Shown here: positions 54,226 through 62,432 of the stretch, piece after piece
Layout: every line of letters starts with the position of its first letter
How positions within the stretch are numbered: position 1 is the first letter of the stretch
Origin: Cryobacterium sp. CG_9.6
GTDB taxonomy: Bacteria > Actinomycetota > Actinomycetes > Actinomycetales > Microbacteriaceae
Reading direction: 5' to 3'
Length of the DNA: 64,000 bases
Assembly (NCBI RefSeq): GCF_029893365.1
Contig: NZ_JARXUZ010000001.1
Coordinates: 310,001 to 374,000 of the forward strand
Translations under genes and position numbers: made by a program
Notes under the pieces: generated by a model
Database searches by the model: none
Seen by the model: the letters and a program-made list of their open reading frames with translations, nothing else
What the model was told of the DNA's origin: nothing

Positions 54226-55500
54226 TCAGGGGTGGTCGTCTCCGCGCATCCGCACGGCCACGATGAATCCGGATGCGGCGGTCAGGGCCGCGACCACGGC
54301 GACGGCGGACGGAATGCCGAAGGCGTCTGCGATCAGTCCGGACAGTAGCGCGCCGACCGCGAAGCCGCCGTCACGCCACAGGCGGTAGGCGCCCACCGAG
54401 CGGGCCCGCCATTCGGGGTGGGCGACGTCGCCGATCGCGGCGAGCAGTGTCGGGTAGACCATGGCGGTGCCGACGCCGAGCAGCACGGCGGCTGCCAGCC
54501 AGATGCCGAAGCTGTCCCCGACGGCGACCATGCCTAGGGCGACCGCCTGCACGATCATTCCGCCGACGATCAGCCATTTGCGGCCGATCCGGTCGGAGAG
54601 CCCGCCGGTGATCAGTTGGCCGGCTCCCCAGACGGCCGGGTAGACGGCGGCCAGGATGCCGATGCGTTCGATGCTGAGTCCGGCGGCGGCGAACAGGATG
54701 GGGAACAGTCCCCAGGCCAGGCCGTCGTTGAGGTTGTTGACCATCCCGGCCTGGCTGATCGACGACAGGGAGCGATCCCGGAAGCTCGTGAGGGTGAAGA
54801 CCTGCCGGTCGCTGAGGGAGCCGGCGTGGGCGTGCACGGACATATGGTTGGCCGCCTCGGCCTTCGCGTGGTGATGTGTTTCGCGCACGAAGAGCACGGA
54901 GAGTCCGAGCCCCAGGGCGATGAAGGCTGCCCCGAGCAGGAACGGGCCGGGGCGCAGCCCGTACTCGGCGGCGATGTATCCGGTGGCCAGGGCCGTGGCT
55001 GCGACACCGAGGTAGCCGGCCGCCTCGTTGAAGCCCATGGCCAGGCCGCGCTGCTTCGGGCCGACGAGGTCCATTTTCATCATCACGGTGGTTGACCAGG
55101 TCAGTCCCTGGCTGATGCCGAGGATCACATTGGCCGCGACAATCCAGCCCCAGGTCGGGCCGAGGATCAGAATAAGCGGCACAGGAATGGCGATCAGCCA
55201 GCCGGCGATTAGCACGGGCTTTCGGCCGTACTTGTCGGAGAGGGTGCCGGCGAAGTAATTGGTGCCGGCCTTGGCCAGGCCGAAGGCCAGGATGTACGTC
55301 AGCGCGCCCGTATACCGATCGACGTGGAAGACCTCGTCCGCCAGCAGAGGCAGCACGGTGCGCTCCTGGCCGAGGGTGCCGCCGACCAGGGCGTTGACGG
55401 CGACGAGCAGCATGAACTGGGGGAAGTTCTGCCGCAGACCCAGCGTGATCACGCGGCCGACGCCCTTCCGTTGGTCCACACGGCCTGGCGTCCGGCTCAT
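54226..55500 (-). CDS. MFS transporter of the sulfur island
   Basis: A 424-residue, 12-helix major facilitator. SDKYGRKPVLIAG (motif A) is repeated as SDRIGRKWLIVGG in the second half. The central loop (about residues 205-235) has ETHHHAKAEAANHMSVHAHAG, rich in His. Its ATG overlaps the stop of the MBL-rhodanese gene (ATGA at 55497-55500), so the two are one operon. Transport of a sulfur compound or metal-thiol adduct is inferred only from this coupling. Confidence 0.85.
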   Translation of the reverse strand: MSRTPGRVDQRKGVGRVITLGLRQNFPQFMLLVAVNALVGGTLGQERTVLPLLADEVFHVDRYTGALTYILAFGLAKAGTNYFAGTLSDKYGRKPVLIAGWLIAIPVPLILILGPTWGWIVAANVILGISQGLTWSTTVMMKMDLVGPKQRGLAMGFNEAAGYLGVAATALATGYIAAEYGLRPGPFLLGAAFIALGLGLSVLFVRETHHHAKAEAANHMSVHAHAGSLSDRQVFTLTSFRDRSLSSISQAGMVNNLNDGLAWGLFPILFAAAGLSIERIGILAAVYPAVWGAGQLITGGLSDRIGRKWLIVGGMIVQAVALGMVAVGDSFGIWLAAAVLLGVGTAMVYPTLLAAIGDVAHPEWRARSVGAYRLWRDGGFAVGALLSGLIADAFGIPSAVAVVAALTAASGFIVAVRMRGDDHP

Positions 55501-56864
55501 CGTCCGGTCTCCAGCGAGCGACCAGCTTCACGGGCCCAGTCCGCGGCGCCGCCGTTGAGCACGGCGACGGCGGTTCGACCGCCGCGCTCGAGGATGCTCG
55601 CCGCGCTCATGGCGCGTTCGCTGTGGCCGCACATGACGACGAGGGGTCCGGTGGGGACCTCGCCGAGGCGCCCGGCGAGGTCGCCCAGTTCGATGTTCCA
55701 GGCGGCGGCGACGTGACCTGCCGCGTACTCCGAGGCCTGGCGGACGTCGAGCACGGTGGCTGAGGCTTCAGCGCCGGAGACCATGCTCCGGGCATCGATC
55801 AGCGATCCCGTGGCGCCGGAGTTCTTCCACGCAGGGAATCCGCCGTCGAGTTCGCCGGCGAGGGTGTCGAAGCCGACCTGCGCGGCCGCCCAGACGATGT
55901 CCTCGGGATCCTGATCCGAATTCCGCACGATAATGACCAGCCGGTCTGGCTCGGCCAGCCAGCCGAGCCAGGTCGCGAACACCGGGCGCAGCGCGATGGA
56001 CAGGGAGCCGGGGATGTGCCCGGCCGCGAAGTCCGCAGGCTGCCTAGCATCCACGATCTGGGCACCCTGCTCGTGCAACGACATCACGCGGTCGACGGAC
56101 AGGGCCGGCAGCGGCGGAATGATTCCGAGAACGGCTGGGCCCCGCCGGTTGATCTCGCCCAGGCGCAGGAAGTAGTCAGGGAAAGTGCCGAGGGAGCCGA
56201 GCAGCGCATCGACGAACGCGTCCTCACCGTTCACTTGGAGCAGCGGGTTGGTCGCCCGTTCGCGGCCGATTGTGGTCATCCGTTCGCCACCGGCTGCGGC
56301 CGAGCAGAATGACCCGGCGCCGTGGGTGGGCCAGACCGGGGTGTCGTTGGGTAGTTCCATCAGCCGGTGCAGCGAGTGGTACTGGGCTCGGGCCAGCGGA
56401 ACGGTCATTTCCGGGCTGACCAGGTCGGTGCGGCCAGCGGTTCCGACCATCAGCGACCCCCCGGTGAAAACGCCGGCGATGCGTCCGTCGTCGAGGAGCA
56501 GGTAGGAGAGGTGTTCGGGTGAGTGGCCGGGTGTCGCGAGCGCCTGCAGGGTGAAATTATCCAGGTCCATGGTGTCGCCGTCGTTGAGTACGGTGTGGGC
56601 GAATCCGCGCGGACCCACGTCTGGTGCAAGTACCGTGGCGCGTTCGGTTTCTTCCAGTTCGCGCACGCCGGAGATGAAGTCCGCGTGCAGGTGTGTTTCC
56701 GCGGCGTACACGATGGACAGTCCCAGGCGCAGGGCCTCCGCACGGACCTGGCGCAGGTCCCGTTCCGGGTCCACCACCAGAGCCCTCCCCCGGCCAATGT
56801 CCAGGAGGTAAGTGGAATTACCCAGCCCCTCGTCGATGATGGGCACAAGATGCAGCATTTCCAT
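55497..56864 (-). CDS. MBL-fold / rhodanese / rhodanese protein (persulfide dioxygenase-like), copy 1
   Basis: A 455-residue three-domain enzyme. Residues of about 1-240 are a metallo-hydrolase domain with ETHLHADFISG and PTHGAGSFC, as in ETHE1/CstB persulfide dioxygenases with an Fe site. The first rhodanese (about 265-360) lacks the catalytic Cys (IIVRNSDQDPED) and is probably inactive. The second (about 370-450) keeps it (LVVMCGHSERAM). The predicted role is oxidising low-molecular-weight persulfides to sulfite or thiosulfate. ATG 56864 has GAGGAG seven bases ahead. It forms an operon with the MFS gene and is divergent from the ArsR-rhodanese gene. Confidence 0.85.
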   Translation of the reverse strand: MEMLHLVPIIDEGLGNSTYLLDIGRGRALVVDPERDLRQVRAEALRLGLSIVYAAETHLHADFISGVRELEETERATVLAPDVGPRGFAHTVLNDGDTMDLDNFTLQALATPGHSPEHLSYLLLDDGRIAGVFTGGSLMVGTAGRTDLVSPEMTVPLARAQYHSLHRLMELPNDTPVWPTHGAGSFCSAAAGGERMTTIGRERATNPLLQVNGEDAFVDALLGSLGTFPDYFLRLGEINRRGPAVLGIIPPLPALSVDRVMSLHEQGAQIVDARQPADFAAGHIPGSLSIALRPVFATWLGWLAEPDRLVIIVRNSDQDPEDIVWAAAQVGFDTLAGELDGGFPAWKNSGATGSLIDARSMVSGAEASATVLDVRQASEYAAGHVAAAWNIELGDLAGRLGEVPTGPLVVMCGHSERAMSAASILERGGRTAVAVLNGGAADWAREAGRSLETGR

Positions 56865-56940
56865 GTGGCGCTCCTCTGATCGCACGACCCGCCAGAAACG
56901 GGAAAGATCAATATTCCATAAAACCATGGATTACTAGAAG

Positions 56941-56950
56941 ATACTAGTAT
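56941..56950 (+). promoter_or_regulatory. Candidate ArsR-rhodanese operator
   Basis: ATACTAGTAT is a perfect 10-bp palindrome, with another TACTAG ten bases to its left (56931-56936). It lies in the 108-nt space between the divergent MBL-rhodanese and ArsR-rhodanese genes, directly before the latter's ribosome site. Confidence 0.55.
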
Positions 56951-56972
56951 GAAAGGAATCGGGAGGAAGCGC

Positions 56973-57662
56973 ATGGGTGATCGTGAGAAGAAGTCCGCGT
57001 TGTTCGAGCAGTTCGCGCGCGTTGGTAAGGCACTCGGCAGCGGCAAGCGCCTCGAACTGATCGACCTGCTGGCTCAGGGCGAACGCACAGTGGAATCGCT
57101 GGCGAACGCGGCCGGCCTGGGCCTGACCACCGCATCCGCTCACCTGCAAACCCTCAAGCACGCCGGTTTGGTCACCACCCGCCGGGAGGGCACCCGGATT
57201 CATTACCAACTTGCCGGGGATGACGTCGCCCGGCTCTACGATCTAGTTCGAGCGGTCGCCCAGACCCACTTGTCAGATGTTGAAGCGAAGCGCATCGCCT
57301 ACCTCGGACTCGATGAACCTGGCTCAGGCGACGACGCGCAGGAGGAGATCACGCGGGAGGAACTCCTCGCCCGCGTCACGGCGGGGACTGTCACAGTGTT
57401 GGATGTCCGGCCGCGGCAGGAATACCAGGCCGCGCACATAACCGGAGCCGTCTCCATCCCGCTCGAGGAGCTCAGCGGCAGGCTCAGTGAATTGCCGCTC
57501 GGCCGTGAGGTTGTCGCCTACTGCCGTGGCGCGTATTGCGTGCTCGCCTACGAGGCCGTCGGCGTGCTGCGCCAGGGCGGCCACCGGGCGACCCGGTTGC
57601 ACGAGGGGATGCTGGAATGGCGACTGGCGAGCCTGCCGGTGTCCGCCGAGGTGGCCGCCTGA
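56973..57662 (+). CDS. ArsR-family regulator fused to a rhodanese domain
   Basis: A 229-residue protein. An ArsR winged helix (about residues 8-100, KRLELIDLLAQGERTVESLANAAGLGLTTASAHLQTLKHAGLV) is joined to a rhodanese domain (about 120-220) with LDVRPRQEYQAAHI and the active loop YC184-RGAY-C189. The ArsR domain has no Cys, so the usual metal or SqrR/BigR dithiol sensing sites are absent; a persulfide on the rhodanese Cys would be the natural signal. ATG 56973 with GGGAGG six bases ahead is preferred over ATG 56949. It is divergent from copy 1 of the MBL-rhodanese gene, its likely target. Confidence 0.88.
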   Translation: MGDREKKSALFEQFARVGKALGSGKRLELIDLLAQGERTVESLANAAGLGLTTASAHLQTLKHAGLVTTRREGTRIHYQLAGDDVARLYDLVRAVAQTHLSDVEAKRIAYLGLDEPGSGDDAQEEITREELLARVTAGTVTVLDVRPRQEYQAAHITGAVSIPLEELSGRLSELPLGREVVAYCRGAYCVLAYEAVGVLRQGGHRATRLHEGMLEWRLASLPVSAEVAA

Positions 57663-57672
57663 TACACGACCT

Positions 57673-57688
57673 ATACCTCTAGGGGTAT
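57673..57688 (+). promoter_or_regulatory. CstR/CsoR-type operator in front of the SHOCT-MCO genes
   Basis: ATACCTCTAGGGGTAT has ATACC/GGTAT arms and the 16-bp spacing of CstR/CsoR operators (ATACCC...GGGTAT). It lies 39 nt upstream of the SHOCT gene start. Confidence 0.75.
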
Positions 57689-57727
57689 GGTGGAAATGCG
57701 GATCAGTAAACGAAAGGAAACGATCAG

Positions 57728-57979
57728 ATGATGTGGGGTAACGGAAGTATGGGATGGTCCTGGGGGTTCGGCCTGCTAGCTATTGCGGGTGTCGCCGTGC
57801 TGGTTTATGTCATTGTTCGTTTTTTGTCGAACAAATCCGGAAGCGATGACACGCGATCTGCTCCGAGGCAAGCTGATTCCGACAGTGCCAGGCGGATTTT
57901 TGAAGAGCGTTTCGCTCGGGGGGAGCTCACTGCGGAGCAGTTGCGTGAACAGCTGCGGGTGCTCGAGGAGGGCCGGTAG
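57728..57979 (+). CDS. SHOCT-domain small membrane protein
   Basis: An 83-residue protein. The N-terminus MMWGNGSMGWSWGF is rich in Met, Trp and Gly, one helix follows (about residues 14-34), and the C-terminal about 30 residues form a SHOCT motif (RRIFEERFARGELTAEQLREQL). Such peptides are common beside copper and envelope stress genes. Its stop shares one base with the GTG of the multicopper oxidase gene. The start is ATG 57728 or 57731. It lies 39 nt after a CstR-like operator. Confidence 0.8.
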   Translation: MMWGNGSMGWSWGFGLLAIAGVAVLVYVIVRFLSNKSGSDDTRSAPRQADSDSARRIFEERFARGELTAEQLREQLRVLEEGR

Positions 57980-59517
57980 TGCCCAACCTTAGTCGCCGTA
58001 GTGCCCTGATCCTCGGCGGGGTGGGGATTGCAGGCACAGCTGTGGGGGGAACGGGTTTCTTCGTCAATCAACGGATCTACTCGACGACGTCACTGGCAAT
58101 ACCGTCCGGGAGCGACCTCGTGGAGCCTCCGGAGCTGCGAAGCATCAGCGGCACTCTCACCGTTGATCTTGAGTCTTCCCCCCAACAAGTGACCATTGCT
58201 GGCCGTGACGTGCGTGCGCTGAGTTACAACGGTGGCGTTCCCGGCCCCACACTGCGCATTCGAGCGGGAGACACCCTCAGCGTCAGCCTTCGTAATGGTC
58301 TGGCCGATCCGAGCAACCTGCACGTGCACGGCCTTCACGTTTCGCCGGAGAACAAAGGCGACAACATGTTCGTCACCGTCGAAGCCGGCGACTCCTTTGA
58401 TTATCAGTACGAATTGCCCGCCAATCACCCGCCGGGCGTCTACTGGTATCACCCGCACCATCACGGTTTCGTGGCCGATCAGGTATTCGGCGGGCTCTAT
58501 GGCGCCATCATCGTCGAAGACCCCGACCCTATCCCTGCCAGCCGGGAACGCGTCCTCGTCATTTCCGACATGACCCTCGATTCCACGGGAACAATTTCAA
58601 CGGCCACAGCGATGGAGAAAATGTCCGGACGCGAGGGAGACCTCGTCCTGGTCAACGGGCAACTCACCCCCAGCATGACTGCCCGCCCTGGTGAGCGGGA
58701 ACGATGGCGCATCATCAATGCCTGCGTGTCCCGCTACCTGCGGCTACGTCTCGACGGGCAGCAGCTGTCCCTTCTCGGAATCGACTCCGGACGTTTCGAA
58801 GCCGCGCACGACGTCGACGAGGTCGTGCTGGCCCCCGGGAACCGGGCCGACCTTCTCGTCACCGGCACAGCCGGCACCTCCGTATTGCGTGCCCACACCT
58901 ACGACCGAGGTACGTCCGGCGGAATGATGATGGGAGTCGGAGGCTCCGCTGGAGCTGACGACATCGCGCTGGCCACATTTCACGTAGCCGGTGACGACGT
59001 CGCCCCAGTCGCCGCCATACCCGGCCAGCCCGTTCCGCGTGACCTTCGCACGGCTACCGTAACCGCTCGACGCGAGTTGATCTTCGCGATGGGAATGGGC
59101 GGAAATATGGGCGGCGCAATGGGCGGGGACACAGGCAGCGGCATGGGTGGAAACATGGATGGCGGCATGGGCGAAGGAGTGGGTGGGGGCATGATGTCAG
59201 CCACAATCAACGGCCAGGTATTCGATGCCACCCGGGTCGACACGACCGTGCAATTCGACAGCGTGGAGGACTGGTTGCTGACGAATACCAGTCCGCTCGA
59301 TCACCCCATGCACCTGCACGTGTGGCCGATGCAGATCATTGAACAGTCAGGCCGGCCCGTCGAAACCATCATGTGGCAGGACGTCGTGAACATCCCGGCA
59401 CGCAGCACCGTGCGCGTACGTATCGCGTTTGACGACTTCAGCGGACGTACCGTGTACCACTGCCACATTCTTGACCACGAAGACAACGGAATGATGGGCG
59501 TCATCACCGCAAACTGA
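57979..59517 (+). CDS. Tat-exported multicopper oxidase
   Basis: A 512-residue CueO-like oxidase. A twin-arginine signal LSRRSALILGG (residues 4-14) leads into three cupredoxin domains. Copper-binding motifs are HVHGLH, WYHPHHHG, HPMHLHVWP and HCHILDHEDNGMM, with the type 1 Met ligand. A Met/Gly-rich insertion (about residues 368-405) lies before the last domain, as in CueO. It probably oxidises Cu(I) outside the membrane. GTG 57979 has GGAGGG ahead. The operon begins with the SHOCT gene under the CstR-like operator, which ties a copper enzyme to a sulfur-responsive switch. Confidence 0.92.
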   Translation: MPNLSRRSALILGGVGIAGTAVGGTGFFVNQRIYSTTSLAIPSGSDLVEPPELRSISGTLTVDLESSPQQVTIAGRDVRALSYNGGVPGPTLRIRAGDTLSVSLRNGLADPSNLHVHGLHVSPENKGDNMFVTVEAGDSFDYQYELPANHPPGVYWYHPHHHGFVADQVFGGLYGAIIVEDPDPIPASRERVLVISDMTLDSTGTISTATAMEKMSGREGDLVLVNGQLTPSMTARPGERERWRIINACVSRYLRLRLDGQQLSLLGIDSGRFEAAHDVDEVVLAPGNRADLLVTGTAGTSVLRAHTYDRGTSGGMMMGVGGSAGADDIALATFHVAGDDVAPVAAIPGQPVPRDLRTATVTARRELIFAMGMGGNMGGAMGGDTGSGMGGNMDGGMGEGVGGGMMSATINGQVFDATRVDTTVQFDSVEDWLLTNTSPLDHPMHLHVWPMQIIEQSGRPVETIMWQDVVNIPARSTVRVRIAFDDFSGRTVYHCHILDHEDNGMMGVITAN

Positions 59518-59563
59518 CAGTAGCCGCAACCATCAATTCGAAAAAATGAATCAGGAGAAACCA

Positions 59564-59986
59564 ATGAACTACGCACACACCATCACCGTCTCGCTGCCCT
59601 ACAAAGAAGCAGTCGCCAGAGTGCGCGAAGAACTAGTCAACCAGGGCTTCGGCGTTCTTACCGAAATCGACGTCCACGCGACCTTCGAAACGAAACTCGG
59701 CGTGGAAAGCGCACAGTCACTGGGCGAATACTTGATCCTGGGTGCGTGTAATCCGGCCCTCGCCGAACAAGCACTCACCGCAGAGCCCGACATGGGATTG
59801 CTGCTTCCGTGCAACGTCGTCATCCGACGAAGCCCATCAGCGAATAACACTACGGTTCAAGCTATCAACCCACAAACCATGGTCCAGTTGAGCAATTCCC
59901 CAGGGATACAGAACGTTGCTGATCAAGCCGATGAACGTCTTCTCGCCGCGCTAGCCGCTCTCCAAGGAGAAAACAGCAGCAACTAA
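59564..59986 (+). CDS. DUF302 family protein
   Basis: A 140-residue DUF302 protein. It has ITVSLPYKEAVARVREELVNQGFGVLTEIDV and the family signature LGACNPALAEQALTAEPDMGLLLPCNVVI. DUF302 proteins have an unusual alpha/beta dimer fold; no enzymatic role is established, and they often neighbour sulfur or heme genes. ATG 59564 with AGGAGA six bases before is chosen over ATG 59546. It lies 46 nt after the oxidase gene on the same strand. Confidence 0.88.
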   Translation: MNYAHTITVSLPYKEAVARVREELVNQGFGVLTEIDVHATFETKLGVESAQSLGEYLILGACNPALAEQALTAEPDMGLLLPCNVVIRRSPSANNTTVQAINPQTMVQLSNSPGIQNVADQADERLLAALAALQGENSSN

Positions 59987-60435
59987 TACGCGCTCTGGCC
60001 CGCGAGAGCGCGGTGAGGGCTGTGCCGCTGATTCTGTGTAAAGCAGCGCGCGGCGGCGCTCCTTCTGACATATGAGGGCTGCGCGTATACCCGACCGCGG
60101 ATCGAGGATGTCCTCGCCCCCGGCCGTACCAGCCGTTAGCGTCCGAGTAGCCGGGACCAGAATGATCCGGTTGATTTTTCTTTAACGTGCCCGGCGCATT
60201 GCTGGTTGCGTGGAACACCGCTCATGACCTGATCAATGTGCTGACCGCAGCCCGCCCACGTTGTTTTTTGGCACACTTTGCAGGTGACGGAACGACACAT
60301 AATGGATCTCCATTCAATAAGGTGAACTGCACAAAGAATTATACCCCTGGGAGTATTTTACTTACGCGGGGGCAGTGACGTGCCCAGGTGACCCTGCTGT
60401 GAAGCGGTCATGCGGTTTTTCACAGAGCGCGAGGT
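59987..60435. other. Intergenic region with an orphan CstR-like operator
   Basis: This 449-nt stretch has no open frame with recognisable homology. The only features I see are a more AT-rich part (about 60250-60360) and the operator-like site at 60341-60356, which has no gene start in a suitable position on either strand. It may be a decayed promoter of a lost gene. Confidence 0.6.
60341..60356 (+). promoter_or_regulatory. Orphan CstR/CsoR-type operator
   Basis: ATACCCCTGGGAGTAT matches the ATACCCC...GTAT pattern with one imperfect right-arm position. It lies between the DUF302 gene and the convergent thioredoxin gene, without a gene start nearby. Confidence 0.6.
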
Positions 60436-60792
60436 TTATCGGGCGGCGATACTGGCGCGCACGTCGTCCATGTTGAGGTTCTCGACGCCGGCAATGAGCT
60501 CTTCCAGGCTGGACGCGTTGAGTGCACCAGGCTGGGAAAAGACGAGTACGGAGTCCCGAAAGGCCATCAGCGTGGGGATGGAGCGGATGCCCGCGGCTGC
60601 GGCCAATCCCTGTTCGGCTTCGGTGTCGACTTTTCCAAAGGTAATTGCGGGGTGCTTTTCAGACGCCGCGGTGAATGTCGGGGCGAAACTGCGGCACGGG
60701 CCGCACCACTCCGCCCAAAAATCAACCAGCACGATGGGACTCTGGGCAATGGTCGCGTCGAAGGTGGTCTCGGTGAGATCGGTAGTAGCCAT
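60436..60792 (-). CDS. Thioredoxin
   Basis: A 118-residue thioredoxin with VDFWAEWCGPCRSFAP (WCGPC redox centre) and the cis-Pro in SIPTLMAF. It reduces disulfides and, in sulfur systems, recycles persulfidated proteins and rhodanese Cys. ATG 60792 (a GTG two codons upstream is possible). It is divergent from copy 2 of the MBL-rhodanese gene with two CstR-like operators between, so it is likely induced by the same signal. Confidence 0.92.
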   Translation of the reverse strand: MATTDLTETTFDATIAQSPIVLVDFWAEWCGPCRSFAPTFTAASEKHPAITFGKVDTEAEQGLAAAAGIRSIPTLMAFRDSVLVFSQPGALNASSLEELIAGVENLNMDDVRASIAAR

Positions 60793-60803
60793 ACACACAG
60801 ACT

Positions 60804-60819
60804 ATACCCTTAGGGGTAT
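60804..60819. promoter_or_regulatory. CstR/CsoR-type operator, thioredoxin side
   Basis: ATACCCTTAGGGGTAT, arms ATACCC/GGGTAT, 11 nt before the thioredoxin start in the divergent promoter region. Confidence 0.8.
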
Positions 60820-60824
60820 CTTGC

Positions 60825-60840
60825 ATACCATATGGGGTAT
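60825..60840. promoter_or_regulatory. CstR/CsoR-type operator, MBL-rhodanese side
   Basis: ATACCATATGGGGTAT, arms ATACC/GGTAT, 5 bp from the previous site and 77 nt before the ATG of the MBL-rhodanese gene. The centres of the two operators are 21 bp apart, about two helical turns. Confidence 0.78.
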
Positions 60841-60917
60841 GTGCGAGACTGGGGCACATACCCACTTCACGCCCCAACTCGTGTCGGCGTGGTGGGCCCC
60901 GACCTTTGGAGGCCACG

Positions 60918-62294
60918 ATGATTTTGACCCAGTACTACCTCAACTGCTTGTCCCATGGCTCGTACCTCGTCGGTGATGAGACGAGCAGTCAAGCCGTTGT
61001 CGTGGACCCCCGCCGCGACATCGACGACTACCTCGCCGACGCGCAGGCGAACAACCTGACCATCATCGGCGTGATCAACACGCATTTCCACGCTGACTTC
61101 GTCGCCGGTCACCTTGAGCTGGCCGCAGCCACTGGCGCCTGGATTGGCTACGGTGCCCGCGCCGAGGCAGAGTACGAGATCCGCCACCTCGCCGATGGCG
61201 AGAAAATCTCGCTCGGAGAGGTGGAATTGGAAATTCTCGACACCCCCGGACACACCTGGGAGTCCATCAGCATCGTTGTTCGTGAACACGCCGGCGACGC
61301 CGTTCCCCATGCTGTTCTCACCGGCGATACCCTCTTCATCGGTGACGTGGGCCGTCCCGACCTGGCCGCATCCGTCGGCGCCGATCCCGACCAACTGGCC
61401 CGCGCCCTGTACGCGTCGATCCACACGACGCTTCTCGCCTTGCCCGATGCGGTGCGTGTTCTCCCCGCCCACGGCGCCGGTTCCGCCTGTGGCAAGAACC
61501 TCTCTGACGAGCTCGAATCCACCATCGGCACCCAGCGCCTCACCAACTCATCCGTGCAGCCGATGAGTGAAGACGACTTCGTGACAATGATCCGCAGCGG
61601 CCAGCCCGCAATCCCCGGCTATTTCGCCGTCGACGCGATGATCAACCGCAGCGCGCACGAAATCATCGGTTCCACCCGTGAACTGGCACCGCTCACCTTG
61701 ACGGATGTTCGCAGATCCGTTGAAAACGAAGCCCGCGTTCTCGATACCCGCAGCCCCGAGGACTTCGCCCTCGGGCACCTGGCCGGGTCCATTAACGTGG
61801 GACTGGACGGTCGCTTCTCCGAGACGGCCGGAATGGTCATCGAGCACGACGACAGCATCGTGATCATCGCCGACTCCGGCCGCGAAGCCGAGGCCGGAAT
61901 GCGGCTGGCCCGCATCGGCTTCGACCGGGTCGCCGGATATCTGACAAACCCGGTGCTGGCGCTCACCGACCTCGGCCCGCTGGTGCAGGTCGGTGCACGG
62001 GTCGAGCTCGACGACTTCGAAGCTCTGCGCCGGGACACCGCCGCAACGATCCTCGACGTACGCAACCCCGGCGAGGTCGAGCAGGGCGCGATCCCGGGCT
62101 CGCTGCGCATTCCCTTGGCCGAGCTGAGCCAGCGCCACGCCGAAGTGCCCGCCGGACCCGTGCTCATCCACTGTGCCAGCGGCTGGCGTTCGAGCGTCGC
62201 CGCGAGTGCACTGCGGAATCTGGGCCATTCGGACGTCACCGACCTCATTGGCGGCTACAACGCATGGGCCGCCCAATACGCGGTGAAAGCCTGA
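60918..62294 (+). CDS. MBL-fold / rhodanese / rhodanese protein (CstB-like), copy 2
   Basis: A 458-residue paralogue of the 55.5-kb gene. The metallo-hydrolase domain (about residues 1-240) has NTHFHADFVAGH, DTPGHTWESI, TGDTLFIGDVGRPD and LPAHGAGSACG. The first rhodanese (about 265-350) has ADSGRE where the Cys should be and is probably inactive; the second (about 365-455) has the catalytic Cys419 in IHCASGWRS. CstB-type fusions convert persulfides to thiosulfate. ATG 60918 with GGAGG five bases ahead. Two CstR-like operators lie upstream. Confidence 0.9.
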   Translation: MILTQYYLNCLSHGSYLVGDETSSQAVVVDPRRDIDDYLADAQANNLTIIGVINTHFHADFVAGHLELAAATGAWIGYGARAEAEYEIRHLADGEKISLGEVELEILDTPGHTWESISIVVREHAGDAVPHAVLTGDTLFIGDVGRPDLAASVGADPDQLARALYASIHTTLLALPDAVRVLPAHGAGSACGKNLSDELESTIGTQRLTNSSVQPMSEDDFVTMIRSGQPAIPGYFAVDAMINRSAHEIIGSTRELAPLTLTDVRRSVENEARVLDTRSPEDFALGHLAGSINVGLDGRFSETAGMVIEHDDSIVIIADSGREAEAGMRLARIGFDRVAGYLTNPVLALTDLGPLVQVGARVELDDFEALRRDTAATILDVRNPGEVEQGAIPGSLRIPLAELSQRHAEVPAGPVLIHCASGWRSSVAASALRNLGHSDVTDLIGGYNAWAAQYAVKA

Positions 62295-62356
62295 TAGAAA
62301 AGACGCCGCCGCCGAACACTTAACCAACGCTGGCTTCACGGCAGACACGATTGTCA

Positions 62357-62381
62357 GAGGCCTGCCCCAGGGGCAGGCCTC
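62357..62381 (+). terminator. Hairpin between MBL-rhodanese and rhodanese-DUF2892 genes
   Basis: GAGGCCTGCCCC (62357-62368) and GGGGCAGGCCTC (62370-62381) form a stem of at least 11 bp with a minimal loop, 62 nt after the upstream stop and 52 nt before the presumed downstream start. It is either a terminator or an attenuator. Confidence 0.75.
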
Positions 62382-62432
62382 CGGGCTGCCCGGCATTGCT
62401 CCGCTCCCGCACCAAACTGAAACGGATCCACT

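Noticed and set aside
57728..59986. A pure CsoR copper operon reading of the SHOCT-MCO-DUF302 genes
   Set aside because: The operator form would fit, but the only family repressor in the window lacks the copper His and the neighbours are sulfur genes, so CstR control is the better reading; it is not excluded.
60410..60976. A 188-codon plus-strand frame after the orphan operator
   Set aside because: It is antisense to thioredoxin and crosses the divergent promoter; composition and motifs do not support a protein.
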